From: SAR202 cluster bacterium
GTDB lineage: Bacteria > Chloroflexota > Dehalococcoidia > UBA3495
Direction of reading: 5' to 3'
NCBI GenBank assembly: GCA_009392075.1
Contig: VFHG01000060.1
Location: forward strand, 1 to 6,700
Length of the DNA stretch: 6,700 nucleotides
Positions 1 through 6,418 of this stretch are shown here, piece by piece (position 1 is the first letter of the stretch; every line of letters starts with the position of its first letter). The position numbers were made by a program, and so were the translations under genes. The notes beneath the pieces were generated by a model. The model saw nothing but the letters and a program-made list of their open reading frames with translations, had not been told where the DNA came from and did not search any database.

Positions 1-236
1 CACGGGCGCTTGCCGGGGAGGCGGTCTGGGGTGGCGCCGACGCTCGTAGGCAGATTTCTCAGGTCTTCTTCCGTGGGCCGAGCTATTTGGCCTCTAGTCA
101 TGGGAATAAATTTCTTGATTGATTCAATCTTGATGACCTCGGCTCCCATCCCGGCTAGGAAGGCGGCGCAATAAGGCCCGGCCCACACGACGCCGAACTC
201 CAACACCCGAATTCCTTGCAACGGCAGCTTTGGCAC
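1..236 (-). CDS. Family III CoA-transferase (CaiB/BaiF), N-terminal part, runs off the left edge
   Basis: The 78 codons visible read as the start of a family III CoA-transferase, a family that moves CoA between acyl-CoA donors and carboxylic acids in the cytoplasm. The family signature is clear: [16 protein letters not shown] at residues 8-23, then [10 protein letters not shown] at 30-39, the Rossmann-like CoA-binding start of these proteins. The catalytic aspartate region lies outside the window. The start is GTG at 236-234, directly after the TAG of the upstream transferase and in the same frame. A GGGAG sequence 8 bases upstream, inside the previous gene, is a good ribosome site, so translation is probably coupled. 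A TTG five codons later is a less likely start. The adjacent paralogue suggests a two-subunit enzyme, as in known paired enzymes such as BbsEF; that role is inference. Substrate unknown. Confidence 0.88.
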   Translation of the reverse strand, partial: MPKLPLQGIRVLEFGVVWAGPYCAAFLAGMGAEVIKIESIKKFIPMTRGQIARPTEEDLRNLPTSVGATPDRLPGKRP

Positions 237-1460
237 CTAGATCACTCCCATCTGACGCAGGCGAACGATATCCGGGTTTGAATACCCAAGGTCAGCCAAA
301 ATTTCATGGTTGTTCTGGCCTAACGTCGGCGCGGGACTCGGCAATTCCCACTGGGATTCGCTCATGAGGAAAGGCCTGCCCGGCTGCTTCAGAAGTCCGG
401 CAACCGGGTGGTCGATCTGGTCAAACACGCCTCGTTGATTGAAGAACGGCTCGTCGGACAGGTCTTCCATGGTATTCAACGGTCCGCTCAGGACACGTTG
501 CTGTTGTGCCGCCGCCCAGGCCTGTTGCTTGGACTGGGACAAGATCCAAGGCAGGAATAGCTCCTCAAACTCTTCCTTGAGGTATGGGTCCGTTTGCGCG
601 CCTGGCGTATGCCATTTGGGGTCTTCCAGTTCCTGAGGAGAGCCGAGCATGCGGACCGACCTTGGGAAGTAGACGCGGCTGCCTGCGAGAGCGAAGTAAC
701 CGTCCTCGCATGGGTAAATGCCGTTGGGGTAGCTGCTCCCGCCGTAGTGCTCGCGTTTGCTGGTCTCGCCGGTGTATTGGTAGGCGATCAACGCCGTCAT
801 TCGCCGGTCGATGGACCCAATCTGAGTCTCCATCAGGGAGACATCTACGTGCTGGCCCAGGGCCTGGCCGTCTGCGGGGTCCTGCGCCAGAAACAGGGCG
901 CCCAATGTAGCCACAGAGGCTGTGGCCCCTGCCTGGTACAGGATCACGTTCTGGCCGAGCTTGATGGGTTCCCGGTCGGCCAGCCCAGTCCCAAACATCT
1001 CTCCGCCCATACCGTAGAAGACGATGTCGGCCCCTCGGTACTCATGGTAGGGGCCCGTCTGGCCGAAATTAGAGATCGAAGTCATTACGAGATTGGGGTT
1101 GATTGTCTTTAAAGACTGGTAGTCCAGCCCGAAAGACTCCATCGTTCCAGGGCGGAAGCTCTCCACAACAATGTCGGCGTCCGCTGCTAGTTGGAGGGCG
1201 ATATTTCTGCCTGCGGCGGAGGCCAAGTCCAAGGTCACGCTGCGTTTGGACGTGTTCAGATGCAAGAACAGGCCGCTCTTTTCGGCGTGGGGTGTGTCGC
1301 CGGGATAGGGACCTGAGCGCCGGGCCACGTCACCCACACCGGGCCGCTCCACCTTGATCACATCGGCCCCCTGGTCGGCCATCACCTTAGTGCAGTACGG
1401 ACCGGCCACGTGTTGGGTGAAGTCCAGGACTTTGATTCCGGAGAGTGCCCTGTCTGCCAT
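237..1460 (-). CDS. Family III CoA-transferase (CaiB/BaiF), complete, likely without the catalytic Asp
   Basis: A 407-residue protein of normal family length. It opens with GIKVLDFTQHVAGPYC (8-23) and GADVIKVERPG (31-41), followed by LHLNTSKRSVTLDL (67-80), ESFRPGTMESFGLDY (100-114) and the late DVSLMETQIG segment (206-215). These are standard CaiB/BaiF landmarks for reversible CoA transfer to organic acids. In the usual K-x-G-x-P-V-A-D-L-T-A-G stretch carrying the active-site aspartate, this protein has KLGQNVILYQAG (167-178), placing Leu174 where Asp is expected. It may therefore be a non-classical or partner-dependent subunit. The start is ATG at 1460; a GTG one codon earlier (1463) is possible, and both have only a weak G-rich ribosome site. 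It lies 46 bases after the metallohydrolase stop and abuts the next transferase, so it is probably the middle gene of one operon. Substrate cannot be assigned. Confidence 0.92.
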   Translation of the reverse strand: MADRALSGIKVLDFTQHVAGPYCTKVMADQGADVIKVERPGVGDVARRSGPYPGDTPHAEKSGLFLHLNTSKRSVTLDLASAAGRNIALQLAADADIVVESFRPGTMESFGLDYQSLKTINPNLVMTSISNFGQTGPYHEYRGADIVFYGMGGEMFGTGLADREPIKLGQNVILYQAGATASVATLGALFLAQDPADGQALGQHVDVSLMETQIGSIDRRMTALIAYQYTGETSKREHYGGSSYPNGIYPCEDGYFALAGSRVYFPRSVRMLGSPQELEDPKWHTPGAQTDPYLKEEFEELFLPWILSQSKQQAWAAAQQQRVLSGPLNTMEDLSDEPFFNQRGVFDQIDHPVAGLLKQPGRPFLMSESQWELPSPAPTLGQNNHEILADLGYSNPDIVRLRQMGVI

Positions 1461-1506
1461 CACAGGCCCCCGAAGCCGCTTGCTGGATCACCGATTGCCC
1501 CGATCA

Positions 1507-2445
1507 TCATGCCAAGCACCGGACCGGCTGTCCGCCGTTCAGCGACACCATGTCCGCGACCATCGGCGCCAAGTCCAAGACTGTGCCTGCCGGCTCCCAG
1601 CGAAGTTCGGAGTAGGCGCGGTGGAGGTTGCCGGCGATGCGCTCCGAGTCGTGCCATTCACCGAACCGGCCCAGGTCGGCCTGCCTTGATGCTTCCAGAG
1701 GCGACAACCCGGCTTCAAAGGCCTGGTGGGCGGTCTTTTGGATAAATGTAAGGTAGGCCCCAACGTCGTCCATCACCTCCGGCCCGCAAACGGAGCCGTG
1801 TCCCGGCACGATAGTTTCCGCGCCTAGGTTTCGCAGCCGCTTCAATGCTTGGAGCGACCCTGAAACAGAGCCCATGGCCATGAAAGGGGTCCCCTGATTG
1901 AATAACAGGTCTCCAGCGAAGAGCAGCTTACGGTCCGGCACCCAGGCGACGATGTCATTTGTGGTATGGGCTGGCCCCATGAAGATCAGCTCGATCTTCA
2001 GGTCGCCGGAATAAAGGTCCATCCGGTCGTTGAAAGTTACGAAGGGCGGGGCCAGTTCCAGGTCGCCCCAGTCCACGTTGGGGAACAGCGGGTGCAGGGC
2101 TTGCAACCCTGTCTCGATGACAGTTTGCCGGCATAGCTCGTGGCCGATGATGACCGCTTCCGAAACCAGGTAATTGCCGTGGGTGTGGTCGCCGTGGTGG
2201 TGAGTGTTTATCAGGGTCTTCATGGGGAGCGAGGACACCCGGCGGACGGCCTCCAGATAGGCCTTGGTACGCGCCTCGGTGAAACAAGTGTCGATCAGGA
2301 TCAGACCGTCCGAGCCCTTGATGAAGCCAGTGTTGTTCAGCCCCCAACTCCCATCGAGCTGGACGTAGGCGTAGATATCCGGGCTGACTTCCTCCAACGT
2401 GGGCGGTGGCAATTGTGACGCGTGATGGTCGCGGGCGGTGGTCAT
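1507..2445 (-). CDS. MBL-fold (metallo-beta-lactamase superfamily) metallohydrolase
   Basis: A 312-residue cytoplasmic hydrolase of the glyoxalase II-like MBL superfamily; no signal peptide is seen. All metal-binding motifs are present: THHHGDH with His82, His84, Asp86 and His87, then His160 in GPAHT, Asp179 in FAGDL, and His216 in PGHG. This predicts a two-metal (usually zinc) centre acting on an ester, lactone, thioester or similar bond. The remaining ~95 residues form a helical tail. The ATG at 2445 has an AAGGA ribosome site 7 bases upstream. It is the first gene after the promoter at 2522-2494 and sits 46 bases before a CoA-transferase gene. This makes a thioesterase or lactonase step in the same pathway plausible, but that is inference. 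It is not expected to be an antibiotic lactamase, since it lacks an export signal and sits with metabolic genes. Confidence 0.9.
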   Translation of the reverse strand: MTTARDHHASQLPPPTLEEVSPDIYAYVQLDGSWGLNNTGFIKGSDGLILIDTCFTEARTKAYLEAVRRVSSLPMKTLINTHHHGDHTHGNYLVSEAVIIGHELCRQTVIETGLQALHPLFPNVDWGDLELAPPFVTFNDRMDLYSGDLKIELIFMGPAHTTNDIVAWVPDRKLLFAGDLLFNQGTPFMAMGSVSGSLQALKRLRNLGAETIVPGHGSVCGPEVMDDVGAYLTFIQKTAHQAFEAGLSPLEASRQADLGRFGEWHDSERIAGNLHRAYSELRWEPAGTVLDLAPMVADMVSLNGGQPVRCLA

Positions 2446-2493
2446 GTGGTTGTCCTTAAAACCAGGTAACCCGATAAGCGTGAACGTGGAACA

Positions 2494-2522
2494 AATATAG
2501 GGGCAGGCAACCTGGCGGTCAA
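2494..2522 (-). promoter_or_regulatory. Sigma-70-type promoter of the metallohydrolase/CoA-transferase operon
   Basis: Read on the minus strand, TTGACC (2522-2517) and TATATT (2499-2494) are separated by exactly 17 bases. Each hexamer matches 5 of 6 consensus positions. Transcription would start near 2487, leaving a leader of about 42 bases with an AAGGA ribosome site before the ATG at 2445. A CCAGGT (2462-2467) and its inverse ACCTGG (2510-2515) flank the -10, and a small CCGGC-T-GCCGG palindrome (2523-2533) abuts the -35; either could be an operator, but neither is proven. Confidence 0.7.
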
Positions 2523-2538
2523 CCGGCTGCCGGAGTCC

Positions 2539-2568
2539 TTTTAATCGGTTTTAGTCCGCAGCTATAAT
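2539..2568 (+). promoter_or_regulatory. Probable promoter of the S9 peptidase gene
   Basis: A perfect TATAAT lies at 2563-2568. Upstream at 17-18 bases is only a T-rich weak -35 (TTTTAA or TTTAAT, 2539-2545, 3 of 6 matches). The start point would be near 2575, giving a ~33-base leader with AGGAG at 2594-2598, nine bases before the ATG. It is back to back with the operon promoter on the other strand, with the -35 regions about 20 bases apart, so the two could share regulation. Confidence 0.5.
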
Positions 2569-2607
2569 TGGCTGACTCGAGACTAGGCATCCCAGGAGAA
2601 AGCCCTC

Positions 2608-4542
2608 ATGCCCACCACCGCCCCTTATGGATCATGGAAGTCGCCCATCACCACCGACCTGATCGTGTCCGGGTCCATTGGGCTGGGCCAGGTTGCCCTC
2701 GATGGCGAGGACATATATTGGGTGGAGATGCGCCCATCGGAGGGCGGCCGCATGGTGCTGGTCAAGCATGGCCCGAAAGGCGAGACTGTTGACGTGACGC
2801 CCGAGCCCTACAGCGTGCGGACCAGAGTTCACGAATACGGAGGCGGGGCGTTCTTGGTCCATGAGGAAGTGGTCTACTTCTCCAACTACTCCGACCAACG
2901 GATATACCGGCAAGAGAACGGCGGAGAGCCTCAGGCCATCACCCCGGATGTCGAGATGCGCTACGCCGACGGCTGCTTTGACCCGGCCCGCAACCGCATC
3001 ATCTGCGTCCGGGAGAACCACACCGGAGAGGGAGAGCCGGTCAACTGCATCGTCGCTGTCGATGCCCTGGGGAAGACCGAACAGCAGGTCTTATCCAAAG
3101 GTTCTGATTTTTGCTCCAACCCCCGCATCAGTCCGGACGGCGCCAAGCTAGCATGGTTGACGTGGGACCACCCCAACATGCCCTGGGACGGCACCTTCCT
3201 TCTGGTTGCATCATTCAATGATCAAGGTTTACTGGGCGAACCTCTGGTAGTGGCCGGAGGCCGGACCGAGTCCATCTTTCAGCCTGAATGGTCGCCGGAT
3301 AACGTGCTCCATTACGTCTCCGACCGCAGCGGCTGGTGGAATTTGTGGCGTCATGAGAACGGCCAGGACCGGCAGTTGGCCAAAAGGAGTGCCGAGTTCG
3401 GCAAGCCCCAATGGGTCTTTGGCTCCGGCACCTATTCCTTTGCCTCCGACGAACTGATCGCCTGCAGCTACGTTGAAAATGGTGAGTGGAAGGTATCAAT
3501 GCTGCATATCGAGTCGGGGATGCTGCTGGCGATAGATACTCCGTTCTCGGAGTTGGGCCGGGGTGACTTGAAAGCTGGCGACGGCAAGATAGTGTTCGTA
3601 GCCGGAGCGCCTTCATTGCCAATGTCCATGGTGCTTTTCGACCTGGCCAGTAGCCGGTGGCATGAACTCAGAAAATCCCACAATCTAGAGATCGACGAAG
3701 GCTATCTCTCGGCGTCCCAGTCTGTGGAGTTCCCGACCGACGATGGCAAGACCGCCCATGCCCTTTACTACCCGCCCCGCAATCGGGATTTTCAGGCGCC
3801 GGCAGGAGAGAAACCGCCACTACTGGTCAAGAGTCACGGCGGCCCCACCGGCTCCGCTTCTACCGCCCTGGACCTGGGGATCCAATTCTGGACCAGCCGA
3901 GGCATCGGCGTGGTGGACGTGAATTACGGCGGCAGCACCGGCTACGGGCGCGAATACCGGGAACGTCTGAACGGAACATGGGGTATCGTGGACGTCGACG
4001 ATTGTTGCAACGCGGCCTTGCATCTGGTCTCCCAGGGAGAAGCCGACGGTGACCGCTTGGCCATCGATGGCGGCAGCGCCGGCGGCTACACAACTCTGGC
4101 GGCCCTGACGTTCAAAGAAGTATTCAACGCCGGCGCCAGCCACTACGGCGTTAGTGACCTGGAGGCGCTGGCCGAGGAAACTCACAAGTTTGAGGCCCGT
4201 TACCTGGATGGATTGATTGGTCCATACCCCGAGGAATCAGCCCTGTACAAAGAACGCTCGCCGATCCACCATACCGACCGCTTGTCCTGTCCCCTGATCT
4301 TGTTCCAGGGACTGGAGGACCAGATCGTGCCGCCGTCCCAAGCGGAGATGATGTTCGACGCCGTCCGCGCCAAGGGCATTCCCACGGCCTACATCCCGTT
4401 CGAGGGCGAGCAACACGGGTTCCGGCGGGCCGAGAACATCAAAAGGGCCCTTGAGGCCGAGTTGTATTTCTACTCCAAGGTGTTCGGCTTCGACCTGGCC
4501 GAGTCGATCGAGCCTGTGGACATCTTGAATCTGCCGGATTAG
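2608..4542 (+). CDS. S9 family (prolyl oligopeptidase/acylaminoacyl-peptidase-like) serine peptidase
   Basis: A 644-residue intracellular peptidase without signal peptide or membrane segment. Residues ~1-375 form a beta-propeller-type N-terminal domain, with blade-like repeats such as NPRISPDGAKLAWLTWD (171-187) and FQPEWSPDNVLHYVSDRSG (224-242). Residues ~385-630 are the alpha/beta-hydrolase domain. The triad is visible: Ser490 in GGSAGG, Asp571 in GLEDQIVP, and His603 in GEQHGF; the oxyanion-associated SHGGP is at 409-413. Relatives cut short peptides, often after proline or at acylated N-termini, while the propeller excludes folded proteins; the exact specificity is not readable. The ATG follows AGGAG by nine bases. 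The gene stands alone on its strand after a TATAAT promoter, divergent from the CoA-transferase operon and separated from the next gene by 92 bases. Length and motifs look intact, so it is probably functional. Confidence 0.94.
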   Translation: MPTTAPYGSWKSPITTDLIVSGSIGLGQVALDGEDIYWVEMRPSEGGRMVLVKHGPKGETVDVTPEPYSVRTRVHEYGGGAFLVHEEVVYFSNYSDQRIYRQENGGEPQAITPDVEMRYADGCFDPARNRIICVRENHTGEGEPVNCIVAVDALGKTEQQVLSKGSDFCSNPRISPDGAKLAWLTWDHPNMPWDGTFLLVASFNDQGLLGEPLVVAGGRTESIFQPEWSPDNVLHYVSDRSGWWNLWRHENGQDRQLAKRSAEFGKPQWVFGSGTYSFASDELIACSYVENGEWKVSMLHIESGMLLAIDTPFSELGRGDLKAGDGKIVFVAGAPSLPMSMVLFDLASSRWHELRKSHNLEIDEGYLSASQSVEFPTDDGKTAHALYYPPRNRDFQAPAGEKPPLLVKSHGGPTGSASTALDLGIQFWTSRGIGVVDVNYGGSTGYGREYRERLNGTWGIVDVDDCCNAALHLVSQGEADGDRLAIDGGSAGGYTTLAALTFKEVFNAGASHYGVSDLEALAEETHKFEARYLDGLIGPYPEESALYKERSPIHHTDRLSCPLILFQGLEDQIVPPSQAEMMFDAVRAKGIPTAYIPFEGEQHGFRRAENIKRALEAELYFYSKVFGFDLAESIEPVDILNLPD

Positions 4543-4559
4543 TTCCAGCGGGCTGGAAC
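4542..4559 (+). other. Perfect 8-bp palindrome at the end of the S9 gene
   Basis: GTTCCAGC-GG-GCTGGAAC starts on the last base of the S9 stop codon. As RNA it folds as a 7-bp stem with a CGGG tetraloop. No T-run follows, so it is a poor intrinsic terminator. It could slow transcription, protect the 3' end of the S9 transcript, or be an operator for the next gene. Confidence 0.4.
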
Positions 4560-4577
4560 CCGTAGGCCACCACCGGC

Positions 4578-4612
4578 ATCTTATCTCTTGGAAAGCGCTG
4601 ATCTTATATCTC
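4578..4612 (+). promoter_or_regulatory. Direct repeats and weak -10 upstream of the glutaredoxin-thioredoxin reductase gene
   Basis: ATCTTATCTC (4578-4587) is echoed by ATCTTATATCTC (4601-4612), with starts 23 bases apart, close to two helical turns. The second copy contains TATATC (4605-4610), a 4-of-6 match to a -10, placed 25 bases before the ATG at 4635. No clear -35 was found, which would fit a promoter that needs an activator. This is a suggestion only. Confidence 0.25.
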
Positions 4613-4634
4613 ACGTTGGCGCACCGGGGGATCT

Positions 4635-5648
4635 ATGGAACAACCCAAAATCACTGTTTACGGCGCGCCTTGGCGCCCTGATTGCAGGCTATCGAAGCAA
4701 TTTCTTGGCGAGCAGCGCGTCCGCTACAACTGGGTCGACATTGACGAAGACGAAGAAGACCGCAAGCGCGTCCACGAGCTGAACGACAGCAAGCAGATCA
4801 TACCGACCATAATGTTTGAAGACGGCTCGATATTCGTCGAGCCGTCCAACGCCGAATTGGCGGCTAAATTGGGCATCAGCCCCAAAGCCAAACGAGAGTA
4901 TTACGACTTGGTGATCGTGGGCAGCGGTTCCATCGGACTCACCACGGCCCTGCATGCCGCCCGAGAGGGGATCGAGACTTTGGTCATCGAGAAGGGCGGC
5001 ATCGGGGGCCAGGCCGGCACCACCGAGCGCATCGACAACTACCCCGGCTTCGTTGAAGGAATCGGCGGCAGCGAACTGGCCGACCAGGTGAAAGCCCATG
5101 CCGAGCGGTTCGATGTGGAGATACCCGCGGCCAAGACCGTGACTCAAATCCAGACCGACGGCGATCACAAATCGGTTTCCACCGAGTCGGGCAATGAGTA
5201 CTGTGCCGCAGCAGTCCTGCTGGCGTCCGGCACCCGGTACCGGAGGCTTGGCGTGTCCGGAGAGGAAGACCTGATAGGTGCCGGGATCTATTTCTGCGCC
5301 AGTTGCGACGGCCCGTTCTACAAAGACCGAGAAGTTGTCGTGGTGGGCGGAGGCAACAGTGGCGTCGAAGAAGGGTTATTCCTGACCAAGTTCGCCAACA
5401 AGGTAACGGTGTTGGAGTTTCAGGACCAGCTTGGGGCCAGCCAGATACTGCGGGAGAGGGCCGTGAGGCACCCAAATATTGAGATAATGCTTGGCAAGGC
5501 AGTCCCGGAATTCATAGGGGAAAGGCCACTTGGAGTTGATGTTCGTCTAGGATTGGAAAACCGTGGAAAACGAAGAACTATTCCCGGCAGCCGCGTTCAT
5601 ATTCATCGGGCGGGACCCCAATACCGCTTTCGTCAAAGATATCGTTGA
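4635..5648 (+). CDS. trxB: Glutaredoxin-thioredoxin reductase fusion, frameshifted near residue 309
   Basis: The readable frame gives 337 residues, of which about the first 309 are authentic. Residues 1-85 are a glutaredoxin domain (ITVYGAPWRPDC, later QIIPTIMFEDG and the EPSNAEL end). Residues 90-309 are a flavoprotein disulfide reductase: FAD-binding GSGSIG (96-101), GGIGGQAG (121-128), redox-active Cys221 and Cys224 in CASCDG, and NADPH-binding GGGNSG (238-243). Such fusions pass electrons from NADPH through FAD to disulfides. Two defects stand out. The glutaredoxin motif is Arg14-Pro-Asp-Cys17 instead of Cys-Pro-x-Cys. After about residue 309 the frame is lost, so the last ~28 residues before the TGA at 5646 are unrelated; the true C-terminus continues in the next frame. 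The ATG at 4635 follows a GGGGG stretch closely. As read it lacks the final FAD-binding part and would be inactive, unless the shifts are sequencing errors. Confidence 0.85.
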   Translation: MEQPKITVYGAPWRPDCRLSKQFLGEQRVRYNWVDIDEDEEDRKRVHELNDSKQIIPTIMFEDGSIFVEPSNAELAAKLGISPKAKREYYDLVIVGSGSIGLTTALHAAREGIETLVIEKGGIGGQAGTTERIDNYPGFVEGIGGSELADQVKAHAERFDVEIPAAKTVTQIQTDGDHKSVSTESGNEYCAAAVLLASGTRYRRLGVSGEEDLIGAGIYFCASCDGPFYKDREVVVVGGGNSGVEEGLFLTKFANKVTVLEFQDQLGASQILRERAVRHPNIEIMLGKAVPEFIGERPLGVDVRLGLENRGKRRTIPGSRVHIHRAGPQYRFRQRYR

Positions 5649-5834
5649 GGCCGACAAGTGGGGCTTCATCACCATCAGCGAGACCATGGAGACTAGCATG
5701 GAGGGAGTGTTCGCCGCCGGTGACGCCCGCGGAGGCAGCACCAAACAGGTGGCTAGTGCGGTGGGTGAAGGCGCGACTGCAGAGCCCTGATGATCCGTAA
5801 CTACGGAGAAACAGCAGGGGAATCGCGGGTATAA
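5551..5834 (+). pseudogene. trxB: Displaced C-terminal part of the thioredoxin reductase, split over two frames
   Basis: From about 5563 the +1 frame reads the missing end of the reductase: ENEELFPAAAFIFIGRDPNT, then MEGVFAAGDARGGSTKQVAS and VGEGATA, the conserved FAD-contacting tail of the family. That frame hits TGA at 5788-5790. The expected last helix then continues in the original frame as ALMIRNYGETAGESRV, ending at TAA 5832-5834. The second shift lies at the AGAG in gcagagcc (about 5780-5784) and fits a 2-base gain or a 1-base loss. A TAG at 5548-5550 in the +1 frame puts the first shift after 5550. With both shifts mended the fusion would be about 400 residues, the expected size. No independent start is likely; the GTG at 5563 lacks a ribosome site and sits inside a domain. 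Confidence 0.85.
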
Positions 5835-5882
5835 GGGGGATTAATACCATTCGGCATCGGAATCAACCGCCGAATTAGAAAA

Positions 5883-5944
5883 TCGGTCCAAGAAAAGCGT
5901 AGGGGCACGGCATTGCCGTGCCCCTACGCTTTGAAGTTCGGTCC
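5883..5944. repeat. Palindrome flanked by a 7-bp direct repeat, possible dispersed palindromic element
   Basis: TCGGTCC occurs at 5883-5889 and again at 5938-5944, enclosing a 48-base segment whose core is the near-perfect palindrome at 5894-5932. Core sequences of the GTAGGGGCACGGC type are, from general knowledge, common as dispersed palindromic repeats in several bacterial groups. The 7-bp repeat could be a target-site duplication, but spacing to the palindrome is uneven (4 and 5 bases) and chance is possible. Confidence 0.4.
5894..5932. terminator. Long hairpin between convergent genes, probable bidirectional terminator
   Basis: Two perfectly complementary 19-base arms (AAAGCGTAGGGGCACGGCA and its inverse, 5894-5912 and 5914-5932) meet with one T between them; as RNA this is an 18-bp stem with an ATT loop. 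The left side is preceded by A residues and the right arm ends in TTT, so either strand gives a GC-rich hairpin ending in a short U tract. It lies between the reductase end (5834) and the convergent regulator stop (5949), where a two-way terminator is expected. The U tract is short, so efficiency is uncertain. Confidence 0.65.
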
Positions 5945-5948
5945 TTGC

Positions 5949-6404
5949 CTACCCACCAGACGAGTCTGACCGGTGGTCGCGGAGATGGGCGCAGTTGGGG
6001 CACCAGCCATAGAAGTCGACACGCTGCCCGGTGAACTGGAAATCCGAGGATTCTTCTAGCCGTTCACGCAGTTCGGCCACCATACCTTGTCCCACGTCGG
6101 CGTCATGCACGCTGCCGCAGCCGACACAGACCAGGTTGGCGTGGGGAGAAAGGTTGGCGTCGTACCGTGACTGCTTCTGGAAGGGCAATTCACGCACGAT
6201 TCCAGCCTGCTCCAATACTGTCAATGTGGAGTAAACTGTGGCCAGCGTCACATAGGGGAAGAACTCTTTCACCCGCCCGAAGATCTCTTTTACCGAAGGG
6301 TGGTCCCCAGAGTTAACCACCACTTCCGCGATGGCCAACCGTTGCGGCGTAAGCCGTATCCCCAAAGTTTTTAACTGCGTGCCAAGTTCGTCCTGTGTAG
6401 TCAC
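5949..6404 (-). CDS. Fur-family regulator, PerR-like
   Basis: A 151-residue metal-dependent repressor. The N-terminal winged helix has RLTPQRLAIAEVV (17-29) and the recognition region VTLATVYSTLTVLEQAGIV (52-70). The C-terminal half has two structural zinc pairs, Cys93/Cys96 (CVGC) and Cys135/Cys138 (CPNC). Compared with Bacillus PerR, the regulatory-site residues align as His35, Asp82, His88, Asn90 and Asp101, against His37, Asp85, His91, His93 and Asp104. The Asp at the last position is the PerR rather than the Fur choice, while His93 is replaced by Asn. This favours a peroxide sensor, but iron or other metal sensing is possible. The start is GTG at 6404; no other start leaves room for the helix before LTPQR. 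The ribosome site is weak and the likely transcript begins only ~8 bases upstream. It converges on the redox fusion gene, fitting an oxidative-stress role. Confidence 0.93.
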   Translation of the reverse strand: MTTQDELGTQLKTLGIRLTPQRLAIAEVVVNSGDHPSVKEIFGRVKEFFPYVTLATVYSTLTVLEQAGIVRELPFQKQSRYDANLSPHANLVCVGCGSVHDADVGQGMVAELRERLEESSDFQFTGQRVDFYGWCPNCAHLRDHRSDSSGG

Positions 6405-6418
6405 CGTAATGCTGCCTA

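Noticed and set aside
594..1112. Long plus-strand frame opposite the CoA-transferase
   Set aside because: It is antisense to a protein with clear family motifs; long shadow frames are normal in GC-rich genes.
3215..3622. Long minus-strand frame opposite the S9 peptidase
   Set aside because: Arg- and Ser-rich shadow of an intact gene with a full catalytic triad; no motif of its own.
4542..4559. Intrinsic terminator after the S9 gene
   Set aside because: The palindrome is perfect but no T tract follows, so it was listed only as a palindrome of uncertain role.
4689..5168. 159-codon minus-strand frame opposite the redox fusion
   Set aside because: Antisense to recognisable glutaredoxin and FAD-binding motifs, with no family features.
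5551..5580. Programmed ribosomal frameshift at the GGAAAAC repeats
   Set aside because: The shift needed is +1, not the -1 of heptamer slippery sites. No stimulatory structure or known rare-codon stop context is seen, and a second unrelated shift would still be required.
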